64,000 bases of DNA from Alistipes timonensis JC136 (GCF_900107675.1 NZ_FNRI01000002.1:310001-374000), one strand, 5' to 3'; positions 17,886 to 28,346 are shown, numbered from the stretch's first letter. Notes: generated by a model from the letters alone, not told the origin. Made by a program: numbers and translations.

Positions 17886-18632
17886 CTATTTAATTAAAAA
17901 AGCTTCCGCTTTCTCCAGGTCCTCGGGGGTGTCGATACCGATGGTCTCGACCTCCGAGATACCCACACCGATTTTATAACCGTTCTCCAACCAGCGCAAC
18001 TGTTCCAGCGATTCGGCCTTTTCGAGCGTCGACTGCGGCAGCGCCGTCACAGCCCGCAGCACGTCGGCACGGAAGGCGTAGAGCCCGATATGCTTATAAA
18101 AGGTATGGCGTGCAAGCCACTCCTCGCGCGGAACGCCCCGCAGGTAGGGAATCACCGATCGGGAAAAATAGATGGCCCGCGACTGTGCGTCGAGGACCAC
18201 CTTGGGCGAGTTGGGATTTTCGAGGGCGGCGAGTCCGTCGGCCTCCGTAAAAGGTTTCACGAGCGTGGCGATGTCGGTCGCGGGGTCGTCGAAACACCGC
18301 TTCACAGTCTCCAACTGCGAGGCCTGGATAAAAGGTTCGTCGCCCTGCACGTTCACGACCACGTCGTACTCCGCGCCCAGCCGGTCATAGGCCTCCCGGC
18401 AGCGGTCGGTACCGCTCCGATGATCCGGGGAGGTCATTTCGACCCGCCCTCCGAAAGCCCGCACGGCGTCGTAGATACGCTCGTCGTCGGTAGCCACCAC
18501 GGCGTCGTCCAGCACGCCGGCTACCTGCTCGTAAACCCGCTCTATGACGGGTTTTCCGCCCAGCATGGCCAGCGGCTTCCCGGGGAAACGGGTGGACGCA
18601 TAACGCGCCGGAATGATCGCGATGAATTTCAT
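17886..18632 (-). CDS. kdsB: 3-deoxy-manno-octulosonate cytidylyltransferase (CMP-KDO synthetase)
   Basis: Protein of 248 aa, normal length. The nucleotidyltransferase signature [19 protein letters not shown] opens the protein; [24 protein letters not shown] and [13 protein letters not shown] follow. It activates KDO with CTP before transfer to lipid A. First gene of the kds operon. The upstream gap to lon contains only hairpin-forming repeats, and no clear -7 element was seen immediately before the ATG. Confidence 0.97.
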   Translation of the reverse strand: MKFIAIIPARYASTRFPGKPLAMLGGKPVIERVYEQVAGVLDDAVVATDDERIYDAVRAFGGRVEMTSPDHRSGTDRCREAYDRLGAEYDVVVNVQGDEPFIQASQLETVKRCFDDPATDIATLVKPFTEADGLAALENPNSPKVVLDAQSRAIYFSRSVIPYLRGVPREEWLARHTFYKHIGLYAFRADVLRAVTALPQSTLEKAESLEQLRWLENGYKIGVGISEVETIGIDTPEDLEKAEAFLIK

Positions 18633-18684
18633 AACATAAAACTATCTGCATTCGGTCTGTCAGCGTGCTCCGGCCAGCCTGCCT

Positions 18685-18744
18685 CGCGGCGTTCCGCCGC
18701 GTCTGCAAGTCTGACCCCACCCCAAACCCCTCCCTCGGGAGGGG
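18685..18744. repeat. Two adjacent GC-rich hairpins in the lon-kdsB gap
   Basis: CGCGGCG-TTC-CGCCGCG (18685-18701) and CCCCTCCC-TC-GGGAGGGG (18727-18744) are perfect inverted repeats within the 144-bp gap. Neither has a T-run, so they are poor intrinsic terminators. They look like a dispersed intergenic element; copies elsewhere in the genome would confirm this. Confidence 0.5.
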
Positions 18745-18776
18745 CTTGTCGCACGCGACCGGACATATCTCAAAAA

Positions 18777-21209
18777 CTACTTTTCCAAAGCCAGTTTCAG
18801 CACCTCGTCGTTGGTCTTCACGTAGTGGAACGTCAGCCCGGCGATGTAGTCCTCCTTAATCTCGGCGATGTCTTTGCGGTTCTCCTCCGAGAGTATCAGC
18901 TCGGTGATGCCGGCGCGCTTGGCGGCCAGAATCTTCTCCTTCACGCCGCCCACGGGCATCACCCGTCCGCGGAGGGTCGTCTCGCCCGTCATGGCGATCC
19001 GCTCCTTCACCTTGCGGCCCGTGTAGGTCGAGACGATCGAGGTGACCATCGTGATACCGGCCGAAGGACCGTCCTTCGGAATGGCACCCTCCGGCACGTG
19101 GATATTGATGTCGTTCTGCTCGAACATCGCGGGGTCGATCCCTAACTCCTTGTGATGGGCCATCACCCACTCGTGGGCGATCGTGGCCGACTCCTTCATC
19201 ACCTCGCCGAGATTGCCCGTGAGGCTCACCTTGCCCTTGCCGGGCGTCAGCACCGACTCGATATAGAGAATGTCGCCGCCGACCTCGGTCCAGGCGAGGC
19301 CCGTCACGACGCCCGTCATGCCGCCCACTTCATACTCCTCGCGGAGGAACTTGGGCATGCCGAGAATCTTCTCGACATCCTTGGCCGTAATCTCGGGTGT
19401 AAAGGCTTCGTCGAAAGCGATCTGCTTGGCGCGGGCGCGGGCGATCTTCGCCAGGTTCTTGTCCAGCGAGCGGACACCTGCCTCGCGCGTATAGCCCGAA
19501 ACGATCCCCTCGACGGTCTCCGCCGACATCGTCATCTCCTGCTCTTTGATGCCGTGGGCCTCGCGCTGCTTGGGCAGCAGGTGGTCCAGCGCGATGCGCA
19601 CCTTCTCCTCCACGAGATAACCGGGAATGTTAATCATCTCCATACGGTCGCGCAACGCCGGGGCGATGTTGGCGATATTGTTGGCCGTGGCGATGAACAG
19701 CACTTTCGACAGATCGTACTCCATGTCGATATAGTTGTCGTGGAACGTGGTGTTCTGCTCCGGATCGAGCACCTCCAAAAGGGCGCTCGACGGGTCGCCG
19801 TGGTTTGAAACCGTCACCTTGTCCACCTCGTCGAGGATAATCACGGGGTTGGACGATCCGCACCGTTTGATGGTCTGGATGATCCGGCCCGGCATGGCGC
19901 CGATGTAGGTGCGGCGGTGTCCGCGAATCTCCGACTCGTCGTGCAGTCCGCCCAGCGAGATGCGGCCGAACTTGCGGTCGAGCGCTGCGGCGACCGACTT
20001 GCCCAGCGAGGTCTTGCCCACGCCCGGAGGGCCGTAAAGGCAGAGGATCGGGGATTTGAGGTCGCCTTTGAGTTTGATGACCGCCAGATGCTCCAGAATG
20101 CGCTCCTTCACCTCGTCGAGACCGAAATGATCGCGGTCGAGCTGTTCGCGGGCGCAGTTCAGGTCGAGGTTGTCCTTCGTCACGTCGTTCCACGGCAGCT
20201 CCAGCAGCAGGTTGAGATAGGTCATCTGCACCGAGTATTCGGCCACGGCGGGATTCAGCCGCTCGACCTTCTGCAACTCCTTCTCGAAAGTCTCGCCCAC
20301 CTCCTTGGGCCAGTTCTTCTTTTTGGCCGCCTCGCGCATCTTTTCGATGTCGGCGTCGGCGCCGTCGCCCAGCTCGTCCTGAATGGTGCGCATCTGCTGC
20401 TGCAGGTAATAGTCGCGCTGCTGCTTGTCGATCTCCTGTTTGACACGCTCCTGAATCTGGTTTTTCAGCTCGGCCAACTGCTGCTCGCGGATGAGTATTT
20501 CGAGCAGTTTGCGGGCGCGGGCCAGCAGGCCGGGGGCCTCCAGCAACGACTGACGGTCTTCGTCCGTAAGCTCCATGTTGGAGCAGATGAAATTGATGAT
20601 TCCGCGCTTCGAGTCGATGTTTTTGATGGCGAAGGCCGCCTCCTTGGGCATCGACGGCGAGACGTTGATGATGTTCAGCGCCACGTCGCGGATCGAGTCC
20701 ACGAGGGCCTCGAACTCGATGCTCTTCAGGTCGGGGGTCGAGTCGCGCAGGGCTGTCACCCGAGCCTTGAAATAGGGCTCGGTGGTGATGTACTCCGTGA
20801 TCTCGATCTTCTCCAAACCGTTCAGGATCACCGTCAGGTTGCCGTTGGGCATCTCCAGAATCTTAATGATGCGCGCCGCGGTGCCGACCTTGTACATGTC
20901 GTCCGGCGCAGGGTCCTCAACGTCGCTTTCGCGCTGCAGCACGGCGCCCAGGATGCCGCCTTCGGCATTCACCGCGCGGACGAGGTTGATGCTCTTGTCG
21001 CGGCCTACCGTAATGGGGGTTATCGCCCCCGGGAAAAGCACCGAGGAGCGCAGCGTAAGGATGGGTATGATCTCGGGAACCTCGACTTCCTCCACGGGTT
21101 CGTCACCGCCGGTGACAATGGGAATCACGTGGTGTTTGCCGTCGAGCAGTTCGGGGACCAGGTTCACGTCGTCTACTTCGAAGGTTTCTATCTTATCTTT
21201 TTTGCTCAT
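18777..21209 (-). CDS. lon: ATP-dependent protease La (Lon)
   Basis: Protein of 810 aa starting MSKKDK; the ATG at 21209 is chosen over an in-frame TTG 9 bp upstream. It has an N-terminal substrate domain ([20 protein letters not shown]), a coiled-coil segment, an AAA+ module with GPPGVGKTS (Walker A) and [10 protein letters not shown] (Walker B), and a C-terminal Ser-Lys protease with the [10 protein letters not shown] catalytic Ser motif. It degrades misfolded and regulatory proteins in the cytoplasm. Transcribed alone, divergent from valS. A TACCTTTG -7 element lies 23 bp upstream. Confidence 0.97.
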   Translation of the reverse strand: MSKKDKIETFEVDDVNLVPELLDGKHHVIPIVTGGDEPVEEVEVPEIIPILTLRSSVLFPGAITPITVGRDKSINLVRAVNAEGGILGAVLQRESDVEDPAPDDMYKVGTAARIIKILEMPNGNLTVILNGLEKIEITEYITTEPYFKARVTALRDSTPDLKSIEFEALVDSIRDVALNIINVSPSMPKEAAFAIKNIDSKRGIINFICSNMELTDEDRQSLLEAPGLLARARKLLEILIREQQLAELKNQIQERVKQEIDKQQRDYYLQQQMRTIQDELGDGADADIEKMREAAKKKNWPKEVGETFEKELQKVERLNPAVAEYSVQMTYLNLLLELPWNDVTKDNLDLNCAREQLDRDHFGLDEVKERILEHLAVIKLKGDLKSPILCLYGPPGVGKTSLGKSVAAALDRKFGRISLGGLHDESEIRGHRRTYIGAMPGRIIQTIKRCGSSNPVIILDEVDKVTVSNHGDPSSALLEVLDPEQNTTFHDNYIDMEYDLSKVLFIATANNIANIAPALRDRMEMINIPGYLVEEKVRIALDHLLPKQREAHGIKEQEMTMSAETVEGIVSGYTREAGVRSLDKNLAKIARARAKQIAFDEAFTPEITAKDVEKILGMPKFLREEYEVGGMTGVVTGLAWTEVGGDILYIESVLTPGKGKVSLTGNLGEVMKESATIAHEWVMAHHKELGIDPAMFEQNDINIHVPEGAIPKDGPSAGITMVTSIVSTYTGRKVKERIAMTGETTLRGRVMPVGGVKEKILAAKRAGITELILSEENRKDIAEIKEDYIAGLTFHYVKTNDEVLKLALEK

Positions 21210-21322
21210 AGTATACAAATATATAATGTTGCAAAGGTAACGTTTTTTCAGGAATTTTATTTTATCTTTGACAGAATGTTAATAACTTTGCACCCCTGAA
21301 AACAAAGTAAAATCTACGCGCT
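21210..21322. promoter_or_regulatory. Divergent promoters of lon and valS
   Basis: For lon, the minus strand at 21239-21232 reads TACCTTTG. For valS, the plus strand has TATCTTTG (21263-21270) and TAACTTTG (21283-21290), the latter about 33 bp before the ATG. All three match TAnnTTTG; none has a well-placed -33 TTTG. Confidence 0.55.
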
Positions 21323-23950
21323 ATGCAAATCGCCGACAAATACGCACCGCAGCAGATCGAGTCCAAGTGGTACGACTACTGGATCGACCGGGGCATCTTC
21401 CACTCGGAACCCGACCAGCGGGAACCCTACACGATCGTCATTCCGCCCCCCAACGTGACGGGCATGCTCCACATGGGGCACATGCTCAACAACACGCTGC
21501 AGGACGTACTGGTGCGCCGTGCGCGCATGTCGGGCAAAAACGCCTGTTGGGTGCCGGGCATGGACCACGCGTCGATCGCCACGGAGGCCAAGGTGGTGGC
21601 GATGCTCCACGAAAAAGGCATCGAAAAGGCGTCGCTCTCGCGCGAGAAATTCCTCGAATACGCCTGGGAATGGAAGGAGAAATACGGCGGCGTGATCCTC
21701 AAACAGCTGCGCAAACTGGGCGCCTCGTGCGACTGGGACCGCACGTGCTTCACGATGGACGAAGCCCGCACGGAGAGCGTCCTGCGCGTCTTCTGCGACC
21801 TCTATGAAAAGGGGAAAATCTACCGCGGCGTGCGAATGGTCAACTGGGACCCCGCGGCGCAGACGGCCCTTTCGGACGAGGAGGTGGTCTTCAAAGAGTC
21901 GCACGGCAAGCTCTACTACCTGCGCTATGCGGTCGAGGGGACGGACAAGGCGATCATCGTCGCCACGACGCGCCCCGAGACCATTCTGGGCGACACGGCG
22001 CTGTGCGTCAACCCCAACGACCCGCGCTATGAATGGCTGGCGAAGGACGCCCGTGTGACCGTGCCGCTGGTGGGCCGTTCGATTCCGGTGATCCGCGACG
22101 AGTACGTGGACATCGAGTTCGGAACGGGCGCCCTGAAGGTGACCCCGGCGCACGACGTGAACGACTACATGCTGGGCGAAAAATACGGACTCGAAACCAT
22201 CGATATTTTCAACGACAACGGCACGATCAACGACAAGGTGGGCCTCTACGTGGGTCAGGACCGTTTCGACGTGCGGCGGCAGATCGAAAAGGACCTCGCG
22301 GCGGCGGGCCTGCTGGAAAAGACCGAGGACTACACCAACAACGTGGGCTATTCGGAGCGCACGGGCGTGGCCATCGAACCCAAGCTCTCGATGCAGTGGT
22401 TCCTCTCGATGCAGGAGTTGGCCGAGCCCGCGACGAAAGCCGTGATGGAGGACGCGATCCGCTTCGTGCCCGAGAAATACAAGAACACCTACCGTCACTG
22501 GATGGAGAACATCAAAGACTGGTGCATCTCGCGCCAGTTGTGGTGGGGCCAGCGCATTCCGGCTTACTACCTCCCCAAAGGCGGCTTCGTGGTGGCCCTG
22601 ACGGCCGAAGAGGCGCTGGAAAAAGCCCGCGCGAAGAGCGGCGACGCATCGCTGCAACTGACGGACCTGCGACAGGACGAGGACGTGCTGGACACGTGGT
22701 TCTCGTCGTGGCTGTGGCCCATCTCGGTGTTCGACGGCATCCGCTTCCCGGACAACAAGGAGATCAGCTACTACTACCCCACCGACGATCTGGTGACCGG
22801 TCCGGACATCATCTTCTTCTGGGTGGCCCGCATGATTATGGCCGGGTATGAATACCGTGGGGAAAAGCCCTTCTCGAACGTCTACTTCACGGGTATCGTG
22901 CGCGACAAGATCGGTCGCAAGATGTCCAAGCAGCTGGGCAACTCGCCCGACCCGCTGGACCTGATCGACAAGTTCGGCGCCGACGGCGTGCGCATGGCCA
23001 TGCTCATTTCGTCGTCGGCCGGCAACGACGTGATGTTCGACGAGGCGCTGTGCGAGCAGGGCCGCAACTTCGGCAACAAGATATGGAACGCCTACCGGCT
23101 CGTAAACGGCTGGACGGTGGACGCCGCAGCGTCGCAGAGCGAGAACAACCGCCTCGCCGTCGCGTGGTTCGGGCAGGCGTTGGGCCGCTCGCTCCGCCAG
23201 ATCGACGAGGATTTCAGGAGTTACCGCATTTCGGAGGCTTTCAAAGAGGCTTACCGCCTGTTCTGGGACGACTTCAGCGGTCTCTACCTCGAAATGGTGA
23301 AGCCCGCCTACGGACAGCCTATCGACGCCCCGACGCTGGAGGCGACGAGAGGCTGGTTCGACGCCCTGATGCGCCTGCTGCACCCGTTCATGCCGTTCGT
23401 CACGGAGGAGATCTGGCAGGACCTCGCGCCCCGCGCCGAGGGCGCCTCGATCTGCGTGGCGCAGATGCCCGAACCCGCGGCCGAAGACGCCGCGATGCTG
23501 GCGCGCTTCGAACTGGCCAAGGAGATCATCACCTCGGTGCGCAACGTCCGCAACCAGAAGAACCTGCCGCAGAAGGAGGAGCTGACGCTCCGGGTGATCG
23601 TCGATGAGAACTACCCCGCGGAGTTCGCCCCCGTGCTGGTCAAAATGGCCAACCTCGCAGCGATCGAAGCCGTGACGGAGAAAGACCCGGCGGCCGCGGC
23701 GTTCATCGTCAAAACGACCCAGTATTTCGTGCCGATGGCAGGCAAGATCGACACCGAAGCCGAGCGCAAAAAACTCTCCGACGACCTGGCCTACTACGAG
23801 GGATTCCTCGCCTCGGTGATGAAGAAGCTCTCGAACGAACGCTTCGTCTCCTCGGCGCCCGAGAAAGTCGTAGCCAACGAACGCGCCAAGCAGGCCGACA
23901 CTGAAGCCAAGATCGCGGCGCTGAAAGCACAGCTTTCCGCACTGAAATGA
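21323..23950 (+). CDS. valS: Valyl-tRNA synthetase
   Basis: Class I aminoacyl-tRNA synthetase of 875 aa. The HIGH motif is in [17 protein letters not shown], the KMSKS motif in [14 protein letters not shown], and an editing domain carries [12 protein letters not shown]. The C-terminal coiled coil ([24 protein letters not shown]..) is the ValRS arm that contacts the tRNA. It charges tRNA-Val. Single gene, followed after a short repeat by rnhA. Confidence 0.98.
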   Translation: MQIADKYAPQQIESKWYDYWIDRGIFHSEPDQREPYTIVIPPPNVTGMLHMGHMLNNTLQDVLVRRARMSGKNACWVPGMDHASIATEAKVVAMLHEKGIEKASLSREKFLEYAWEWKEKYGGVILKQLRKLGASCDWDRTCFTMDEARTESVLRVFCDLYEKGKIYRGVRMVNWDPAAQTALSDEEVVFKESHGKLYYLRYAVEGTDKAIIVATTRPETILGDTALCVNPNDPRYEWLAKDARVTVPLVGRSIPVIRDEYVDIEFGTGALKVTPAHDVNDYMLGEKYGLETIDIFNDNGTINDKVGLYVGQDRFDVRRQIEKDLAAAGLLEKTEDYTNNVGYSERTGVAIEPKLSMQWFLSMQELAEPATKAVMEDAIRFVPEKYKNTYRHWMENIKDWCISRQLWWGQRIPAYYLPKGGFVVALTAEEALEKARAKSGDASLQLTDLRQDEDVLDTWFSSWLWPISVFDGIRFPDNKEISYYYPTDDLVTGPDIIFFWVARMIMAGYEYRGEKPFSNVYFTGIVRDKIGRKMSKQLGNSPDPLDLIDKFGADGVRMAMLISSSAGNDVMFDEALCEQGRNFGNKIWNAYRLVNGWTVDAAASQSENNRLAVAWFGQALGRSLRQIDEDFRSYRISEAFKEAYRLFWDDFSGLYLEMVKPAYGQPIDAPTLEATRGWFDALMRLLHPFMPFVTEEIWQDLAPRAEGASICVAQMPEPAAEDAAMLARFELAKEIITSVRNVRNQKNLPQKEELTLRVIVDENYPAEFAPVLVKMANLAAIEAVTEKDPAAAAFIVKTTQYFVPMAGKIDTEAERKKLSDDLAYYEGFLASVMKKLSNERFVSSAPEKVVANERAKQADTEAKIAALKAQLSALK

Positions 23951-23989
23951 GTAAAAAGTCGAAAGCGGAAAATTGAAACTCAGTTTTCC

Positions 23990-24090
23990 GTCATTGCGAG
24001 CGAACAAAAGCGAGCGTGGCAATCCGACTGAACGCCACAACGTCGCCACTCCGGCGCAGATTGCTGCGTCGCTGCGCTCCTCGCAATGAC
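23990..24090. repeat. Dispersed palindromic repeat with terminal inverted repeats
   Basis: The 101-bp element is bounded by GTCATTGCGAG (23990-24000) and CTCGCAATGAC (24080-24090), a perfect 11-bp terminal inverted repeat. Inside are the characteristic GCGTGGCAATCC and GATTGCTGCGTCGCTGCGCTCC segments. The same family gives rise to spurious CHCEERSDAAI..LPRSLLFARND translations in many bacterial genomes. It sits between valS and rnhA and contains no gene. Confidence 0.8.
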
Positions 24091-24145
24091 ATCGCCCGTT
24101 AACCTTGCACTTTTCGCTTTTTTCTTCAAACCTTTCACCTCGAAT

Positions 24146-24610
24146 TTGGCACAAATTACCATATACACCGACGGCTCGGCCCTCGGAAACCCCGGCCCCG
24201 GCGGCTACGGCGCAGTACTCCTTTCGGGGCAGCACCGCAAGGAGCTGTCGCAGGGCTTCCGCCTCACGACCAACAACCGCATGGAACTCATGGCCGTGTG
24301 CGTGGCGCTCGAGACCCTCAAATTCGAGGGTTCGGACGTCGTGATCTACTCCGATTCGAAATACGTCGTCGACGCCGTTTCGAAAGGCTGGGTCTTCGGC
24401 TGGGTGCGCAAGGGATTCGCGGGCAAGAAGAACCCCGACCTGTGGATGCGCTTCCTGCGTGCGTACAACCGCCACAACGTCCGGTTCGTCTGGGTCAAAG
24501 GCCATGCCGACACGGTGGAGAACAACCGCTGCGACGCGCTGGCCGTCGCGGCGGCGAACGACAGGGCGCACTGGCTCGAAGATACGGGATACGACCCTGC
24601 GGAGCGGTAA
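24146..24610 (+). CDS. rnhA: Ribonuclease HI
   Basis: RNase HI of 154 aa if started at the TTG at 24146, which matches the roughly 155-aa family length. An in-frame ATG at 24086 would add 20 residues but lies inside the terminal inverted repeat of the preceding repeat element. Motifs: YTDGSALGNPGPGGYG (catalytic Asp), NNRMELMAV (Glu), SDSKYVVDAVSKGW (Asp), and VKGHADTVENNRCD (His and final Asp). All four carboxylates of the active site are visible. It cleaves the RNA strand of RNA-DNA hybrids. A strong terminator overlaps its stop codon. Confidence 0.92.
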   Translation: MAQITIYTDGSALGNPGPGGYGAVLLSGQHRKELSQGFRLTTNNRMELMAVCVALETLKFEGSDVVIYSDSKYVVDAVSKGWVFGWVRKGFAGKKNPDLWMRFLRAYNRHNVRFVWVKGHADTVENNRCDALAVAAANDRAHWLEDTGYDPAER

Positions 24611-24639
24611 ACGGAAACGTTGCCGCTCCGTTTTTTTTT
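24600..24639 (+). terminator. Intrinsic terminator of rnhA
   Basis: CGGAGCGG (24600-24607) pairs with CCGCTCCG (24623-24630). An inner AACG-GAAA-CGTT stem-loop with a GNRA tetraloop sits inside, and nine T follow. The 5' arm includes the last codons of rnhA. Confidence 0.9.
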
Positions 24640-24703
24640 GGTCCGCCGGACGCGATCTTTCGCCGAAAGTTCCTGCAAGGTTCGCTTTTCGGGTTATTAT
24701 TCC

Positions 24704-24871
24704 TACCTTTGGAGTCGTTACGACCCTTTTGCCGGCGCAACCTGACCGTACCGCCCGCGATCCGGTTTTGGCGCTGTCAGTTTTTTTTCGTATCTTTGGC
24801 TGCGCCGAAGATACTGCCGCTCGGCAAAATGCAAGTAAACTTGCTTTTGCCCTCGCTTATTCGTATCTTTG
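24704..24871 (+). promoter_or_regulatory. Three tandem -7 elements plus palindrome upstream of the MsbA-like gene
   Basis: TACCTTTG (24704-24711), TATCTTTG (24791-24798) with TTTG 20 bp upstream (24767-24770), and TATCTTTG (24864-24871) with TTG 20 bp upstream (24841-24843). A palindrome, GGCAAAA(T)GCAAGT-AA-ACTTGCTTTTGCC (24823-24852), lies between the last two and overlaps the last -33 element. The 298-bp gap 24611-24908 otherwise holds only the rnhA terminator. Confidence 0.6.
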
Positions 24872-24908
24872 TCCGATTATTGCGTAACCACCAAACCATA
24901 CGCCCCGA

Positions 24909-26738
24909 ATGTTCAAGACATATATGCGGCTGTTGGGCTTCGCCCGGCCGATCAGAAAATACGCGGTTCCCTATTTCTTCTACTCCCTTTTCTACGCGCT
25001 GTTCAACTCCCTGACGTTCATGCTGATCATTCCGATCCTGAACACCATGTTCGACGCAAACTATTCGTTCGAGTATGTCGAGAAACTGCCGCCCGTGGAA
25101 CTGAACAAGGAGTATCTGGCCACGCTCTTCAACTTCACCTATTCGCATATTTTCCAGGAATACTCCACGCAGAACGTCCTGATGCTGCTGGCCGTGGTGG
25201 CCATCTGCATCAGCCTGCTGAGCAACCTGTTCCGTTACCTGGGCGCCTGGACCATGGAGAACATGCGCACGAGAACCCTGCAGCGGATGCGCAACGAGAT
25301 GTTCTCTCGCGTGATGGACATGAACGTAGGCTATTTTTCGGACCAGCGCAAGGGCGACATCATCTCGAAAATCACCTCCGACGTGGGCGTGGTGCAGTTC
25401 TGCATCACCAACACCCTGCAGGTGTCGTTCCGCGAACCGTTTCTGATCATCGGCTATATCGTGATGATGGTGGCTATCTCCTGGGAGCTGGCCGTCTTCT
25501 CGGTGCTGTTTCTCCCGGTGGTGGCGCTGCTGATCGGCAGCATCGTCAAAAAACTCCGCCACCCGGCCCGCACCAACCAACAGCGCATGGGCGAGATGGT
25601 CGCCACGCTCGACGAATCGCTCGCGGGCATTAAGGTCATCAAAAGCTACAACGCCGTCGAATACATCAAACAGAAATACTACGCCATCAGCGCCGACCTC
25701 GCACGGCTGACTCTCTCGATGGCCCGCCGTCAGCAGTTGGCGTCGCCGATGAGCGAATTTCTCGGCATCACGGCCGTGGGCGTGATCCTCGTCTTCGGCG
25801 GTTCGCTCGTCGCCAAGGGAACGCTCGACCCCGGCGGGTTCATCGCTTTCGTGGCCATCTTCTCGCAGATCACGCGCCCCGTGCGCACCTTTATCGACCA
25901 GTTCGCCAACATCAACCAGGGCATCGCCGCCGGCGAACGCATCTTCTCGATCATCGACACCAAACCCGAAATACAGGACAGTCCCGACGCCAAAGAGCTG
26001 ACGGGGCTGAAAGAAAAGATCGAGTTCCGCGACGTGCATTTCTCCTACGACGGTTCGCGCGAGGTGATCGACGGCGTTTCGTTCGAGATACTCCGCGGGC
26101 AGACCGTGGCGCTGGTAGGTCCCTCGGGAGGCGGCAAGTCGACCCTGAGCGAACTGCTGCCCCGGTTTTACGACCCCACGTCGGGCGACATCCGCATCGA
26201 CGGCGTTTCGCTGCGCGACTACACGCAGGAGAGCGTGCGCGAGCATATGAGCGTCGTGGCGCAGGACACCGTGTTGTTCAACGACACCATCGAGGGCAAT
26301 ATCGCCATGGGCAAGCGAGGCGCCACGCACGAAGAGGTGGTCGAGGCGGCGAAGGTCGCCAACGCCGACTGCTTCATCCGCGAGAGCCCCGAGGGTTACG
26401 AAACGAACATCGGCGACCGGGGCGTGAAGCTCTCCGGCGGACAGCGCCAGCGGCTTTCGATCGCCCGCGCGGTGTTGAAGAATCCCGACATCCTGATCCT
26501 CGACGAGGCCACCTCGGCCCTCGACACCGAGAGCGAAAAACTCGTGCAGGAGGCCCTCAACAACCTGCTCAAAGGCCGTACGTCGGTGGTCATCGCCCAC
26601 CGCCTGTCGACCATCCACAACGCCGACCAGATCATCGTCGTGGACCACGGCCGCATCGCCGAACGGGGTACGCACGCCGAACTGATGGAGCGCAACGGCA
26701 TCTATGCCAAACTGATCGAAATGCAGTCCTTCGACTAA
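24909..26738 (+). CDS. MsbA-like ABC exporter (fused permease and ATPase)
   Basis: Half-transporter of 609 aa. The N-terminal six-helix membrane domain spans about 15-320, with a roughly 45-residue periplasmic loop after the first helix (NYSFEYVEKLPPVEL). The ATPase has GPSGGGKST (Walker A), LSGGQRQRLSIARA (signature), DILILDEATSALD (Walker B) and an IAHRLSTI switch region. It works as a homodimer in the inner membrane. Lipid A or another lipid-linked substrate is the likely cargo by similarity to MsbA, but multidrug exporters share this layout. Followed after 35 bp by a histidine kinase gene. Confidence 0.85.
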   Translation: MFKTYMRLLGFARPIRKYAVPYFFYSLFYALFNSLTFMLIIPILNTMFDANYSFEYVEKLPPVELNKEYLATLFNFTYSHIFQEYSTQNVLMLLAVVAICISLLSNLFRYLGAWTMENMRTRTLQRMRNEMFSRVMDMNVGYFSDQRKGDIISKITSDVGVVQFCITNTLQVSFREPFLIIGYIVMMVAISWELAVFSVLFLPVVALLIGSIVKKLRHPARTNQQRMGEMVATLDESLAGIKVIKSYNAVEYIKQKYYAISADLARLTLSMARRQQLASPMSEFLGITAVGVILVFGGSLVAKGTLDPGGFIAFVAIFSQITRPVRTFIDQFANINQGIAAGERIFSIIDTKPEIQDSPDAKELTGLKEKIEFRDVHFSYDGSREVIDGVSFEILRGQTVALVGPSGGGKSTLSELLPRFYDPTSGDIRIDGVSLRDYTQESVREHMSVVAQDTVLFNDTIEGNIAMGKRGATHEEVVEAAKVANADCFIRESPEGYETNIGDRGVKLSGGQRQRLSIARAVLKNPDILILDEATSALDTESEKLVQEALNNLLKGRTSVVIAHRLSTIHNADQIIVVDHGRIAERGTHAELMERNGIYAKLIEMQSFD

Positions 26739-26773
26739 GACAAAACGGCCTAACGGAAAACCGGTCCCTTTCC

Positions 26774-28258
26774 ATGAACACAGAACATCCCGTTTCCATT
26801 GAATTATTACAGCAATTTCTCGACGCATCGGGCATCGGGTGGTGGTGTCTCGATTTCGAAAAGCGCGAAATGACCTGCTCCCCGCTGGCAACAGAACTCT
26901 TCGGCACGGATCGTACGCACATCACTTTCGACGAAGTTCGCCTGCTCCCCAGAGAAGAACACCGCGCACGGATCTACACCCGCTGCGCAGCGCTCAAAGT
27001 CACCGACACGCTCGACGAAACATTCGTCACGGCAAACGGCAACAGGTGTCTGCAAGTCAAAGCCGTAGAGGTGCGCACCGATCCGCGGACGAATACCCGC
27101 ACGGCCTTCGGCAGCGTGCGCCGCGTCACGAGCGGCAACCCCGAGAGCGCGGAACTCGCCGCCATCAATCAGAGCTACAAGGCGGCGCAGCGCAATTACA
27201 GCCACCTCGCACAACTGATCGAGCACCTGCCGATCGGCTATATCCGCATCAACATCCTGCGCAACAAGGCAGGCGAGGCCGTCGATTACCTGCTTTCGTA
27301 CATCAATCAGCAGGCGGGCCGGATACTGGGCATCCGTACGCAGGACTTTACCGGAAAAACGGCCGTCGAAACGGGAGCGGACCCTCAGGAGAGTCTCCCA
27401 AGATTCCTGCATATTCCCTCCGGAGACTCCCGGGAACACCTTTGGCAGGCCCCGGCCTCGGAGCGCATCTGCCGCACCCTGATCTACAATACCCCGGGCG
27501 ACGACGACGAGCTGGTCGTCCTGCTCGAGGACGTCACCGAAGCCACGCGCAGCGAGGAACAGCTCCGCCGGGCCAAGGAGCGCGCCGAAGAGTCCAACCG
27601 GCTCAAATCGGCCTTCCTGGCCAACATGAGCCACGAGATACGCACCCCGCTGAATGCCATCGTCGGATTCTCGGAGCTGCTCGCCAACGAGCCGGACAAC
27701 CAGACCCGCGGGGAGTACAGCGACATCATCCGGCACAACAACGAACTGCTGCTGCAGATCATCTCCGACGTGCTCGACCTGGCGCTCATCGAATCGGGAC
27801 GGTCGGAGGTCATCCGCACGATTTTCGATGCCCGGGAGTTCATCCGTGAAACGGTCGAGGTGTTCCACCCGCAATGTCCCCCGGGCGTGGAGCTCCGCAT
27901 GGAGAAGGGCCTGCCGCCGCTCCCGATCCGGGCCTACCGGCAGGGAGTAACCCGAATTATCGGCAACTACCTGCGCAACGCCCTGAAATTCACGCGGGAG
28001 GGATCTATCACGGTGGGATTCCGCGAAATTCCCGGCTACATCCGTTTCCACGTCCGCGACACGGGCATCGGCATCGCCCCCGAAGATCACGGGCGCATCT
28101 TCGAACGCTTCGTCAAACTCGACACCTTCACACAGGGGACCGGTCTCGGGCTCTCGATCTGCAAGTCGATCGCCGAACAACTGGGCGGACGCGTCGGCGT
28201 CGACTCGGCCGTCGGCCGGGGCTCCTGCTTCCGGCTCGACGTTCCCGTCCGGAAATAG
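26774..28258 (+). CDS. PAS-domain sensor histidine kinase, apparently cytoplasmic
   Basis: Protein of 494 aa without signal peptide or TM helix. Two PAS-like domains (about 15-125 with WWCLDFEKREMTCS; about 140-255 with GYIRINILRNKAGEA) precede a short coiled coil and the kinase core. The H-box FLANMSHEIRTPLNAI has the phospho-accepting His287. The N-box NYLRNALKFT, DTGIGI and GTGLGLSICKSI complete the ATP site. It should autophosphorylate in response to a cytosolic or redox signal. No response regulator is adjacent, so its partner is unknown. It lies 35 bp after the MsbA-like gene and may share its transcript. Confidence 0.88.
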   Translation: MNTEHPVSIELLQQFLDASGIGWWCLDFEKREMTCSPLATELFGTDRTHITFDEVRLLPREEHRARIYTRCAALKVTDTLDETFVTANGNRCLQVKAVEVRTDPRTNTRTAFGSVRRVTSGNPESAELAAINQSYKAAQRNYSHLAQLIEHLPIGYIRINILRNKAGEAVDYLLSYINQQAGRILGIRTQDFTGKTAVETGADPQESLPRFLHIPSGDSREHLWQAPASERICRTLIYNTPGDDDELVVLLEDVTEATRSEEQLRRAKERAEESNRLKSAFLANMSHEIRTPLNAIVGFSELLANEPDNQTRGEYSDIIRHNNELLLQIISDVLDLALIESGRSEVIRTIFDAREFIRETVEVFHPQCPPGVELRMEKGLPPLPIRAYRQGVTRIIGNYLRNALKFTREGSITVGFREIPGYIRFHVRDTGIGIAPEDHGRIFERFVKLDTFTQGTGLGLSICKSIAEQLGGRVGVDSAVGRGSCFRLDVPVRK

Positions 28259-28299
28259 AATCCGGGCTTAAAAAAGTCCGATTTATTAAATCTTTTTTA

Positions 28300-28307
28300 T
28301 ATCTTTG
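28300..28307 (+). promoter_or_regulatory. -7 promoter element of ileS
   Basis: TATCTTTG matches TAnnTTTG and lies 39 bp before the preferred ileS ATG at 28347. It overlaps the in-frame alternative start at 28305, which therefore cannot be used from this promoter. Confidence 0.55.
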
Positions 28308-28346
28308 TTGCTTGTCAGAAAAACAGCGAAGAAATTTCTTACCGAT

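Noticed and set aside
21314..24571. 1085-codon minus-strand open frame opposite valS and rnhA
   Set aside because: It is a high-GC antisense shadow rich in His, Arg, Val and Glu with no domain pattern, and it runs through the palindromic repeat. valS on the plus strand explains the region.
24777..26891. 704-codon minus-strand open frame opposite the MsbA-like gene
   Set aside because: Shadow of a clear ABC exporter; low-complexity Asp/His/Val composition and no start signal.
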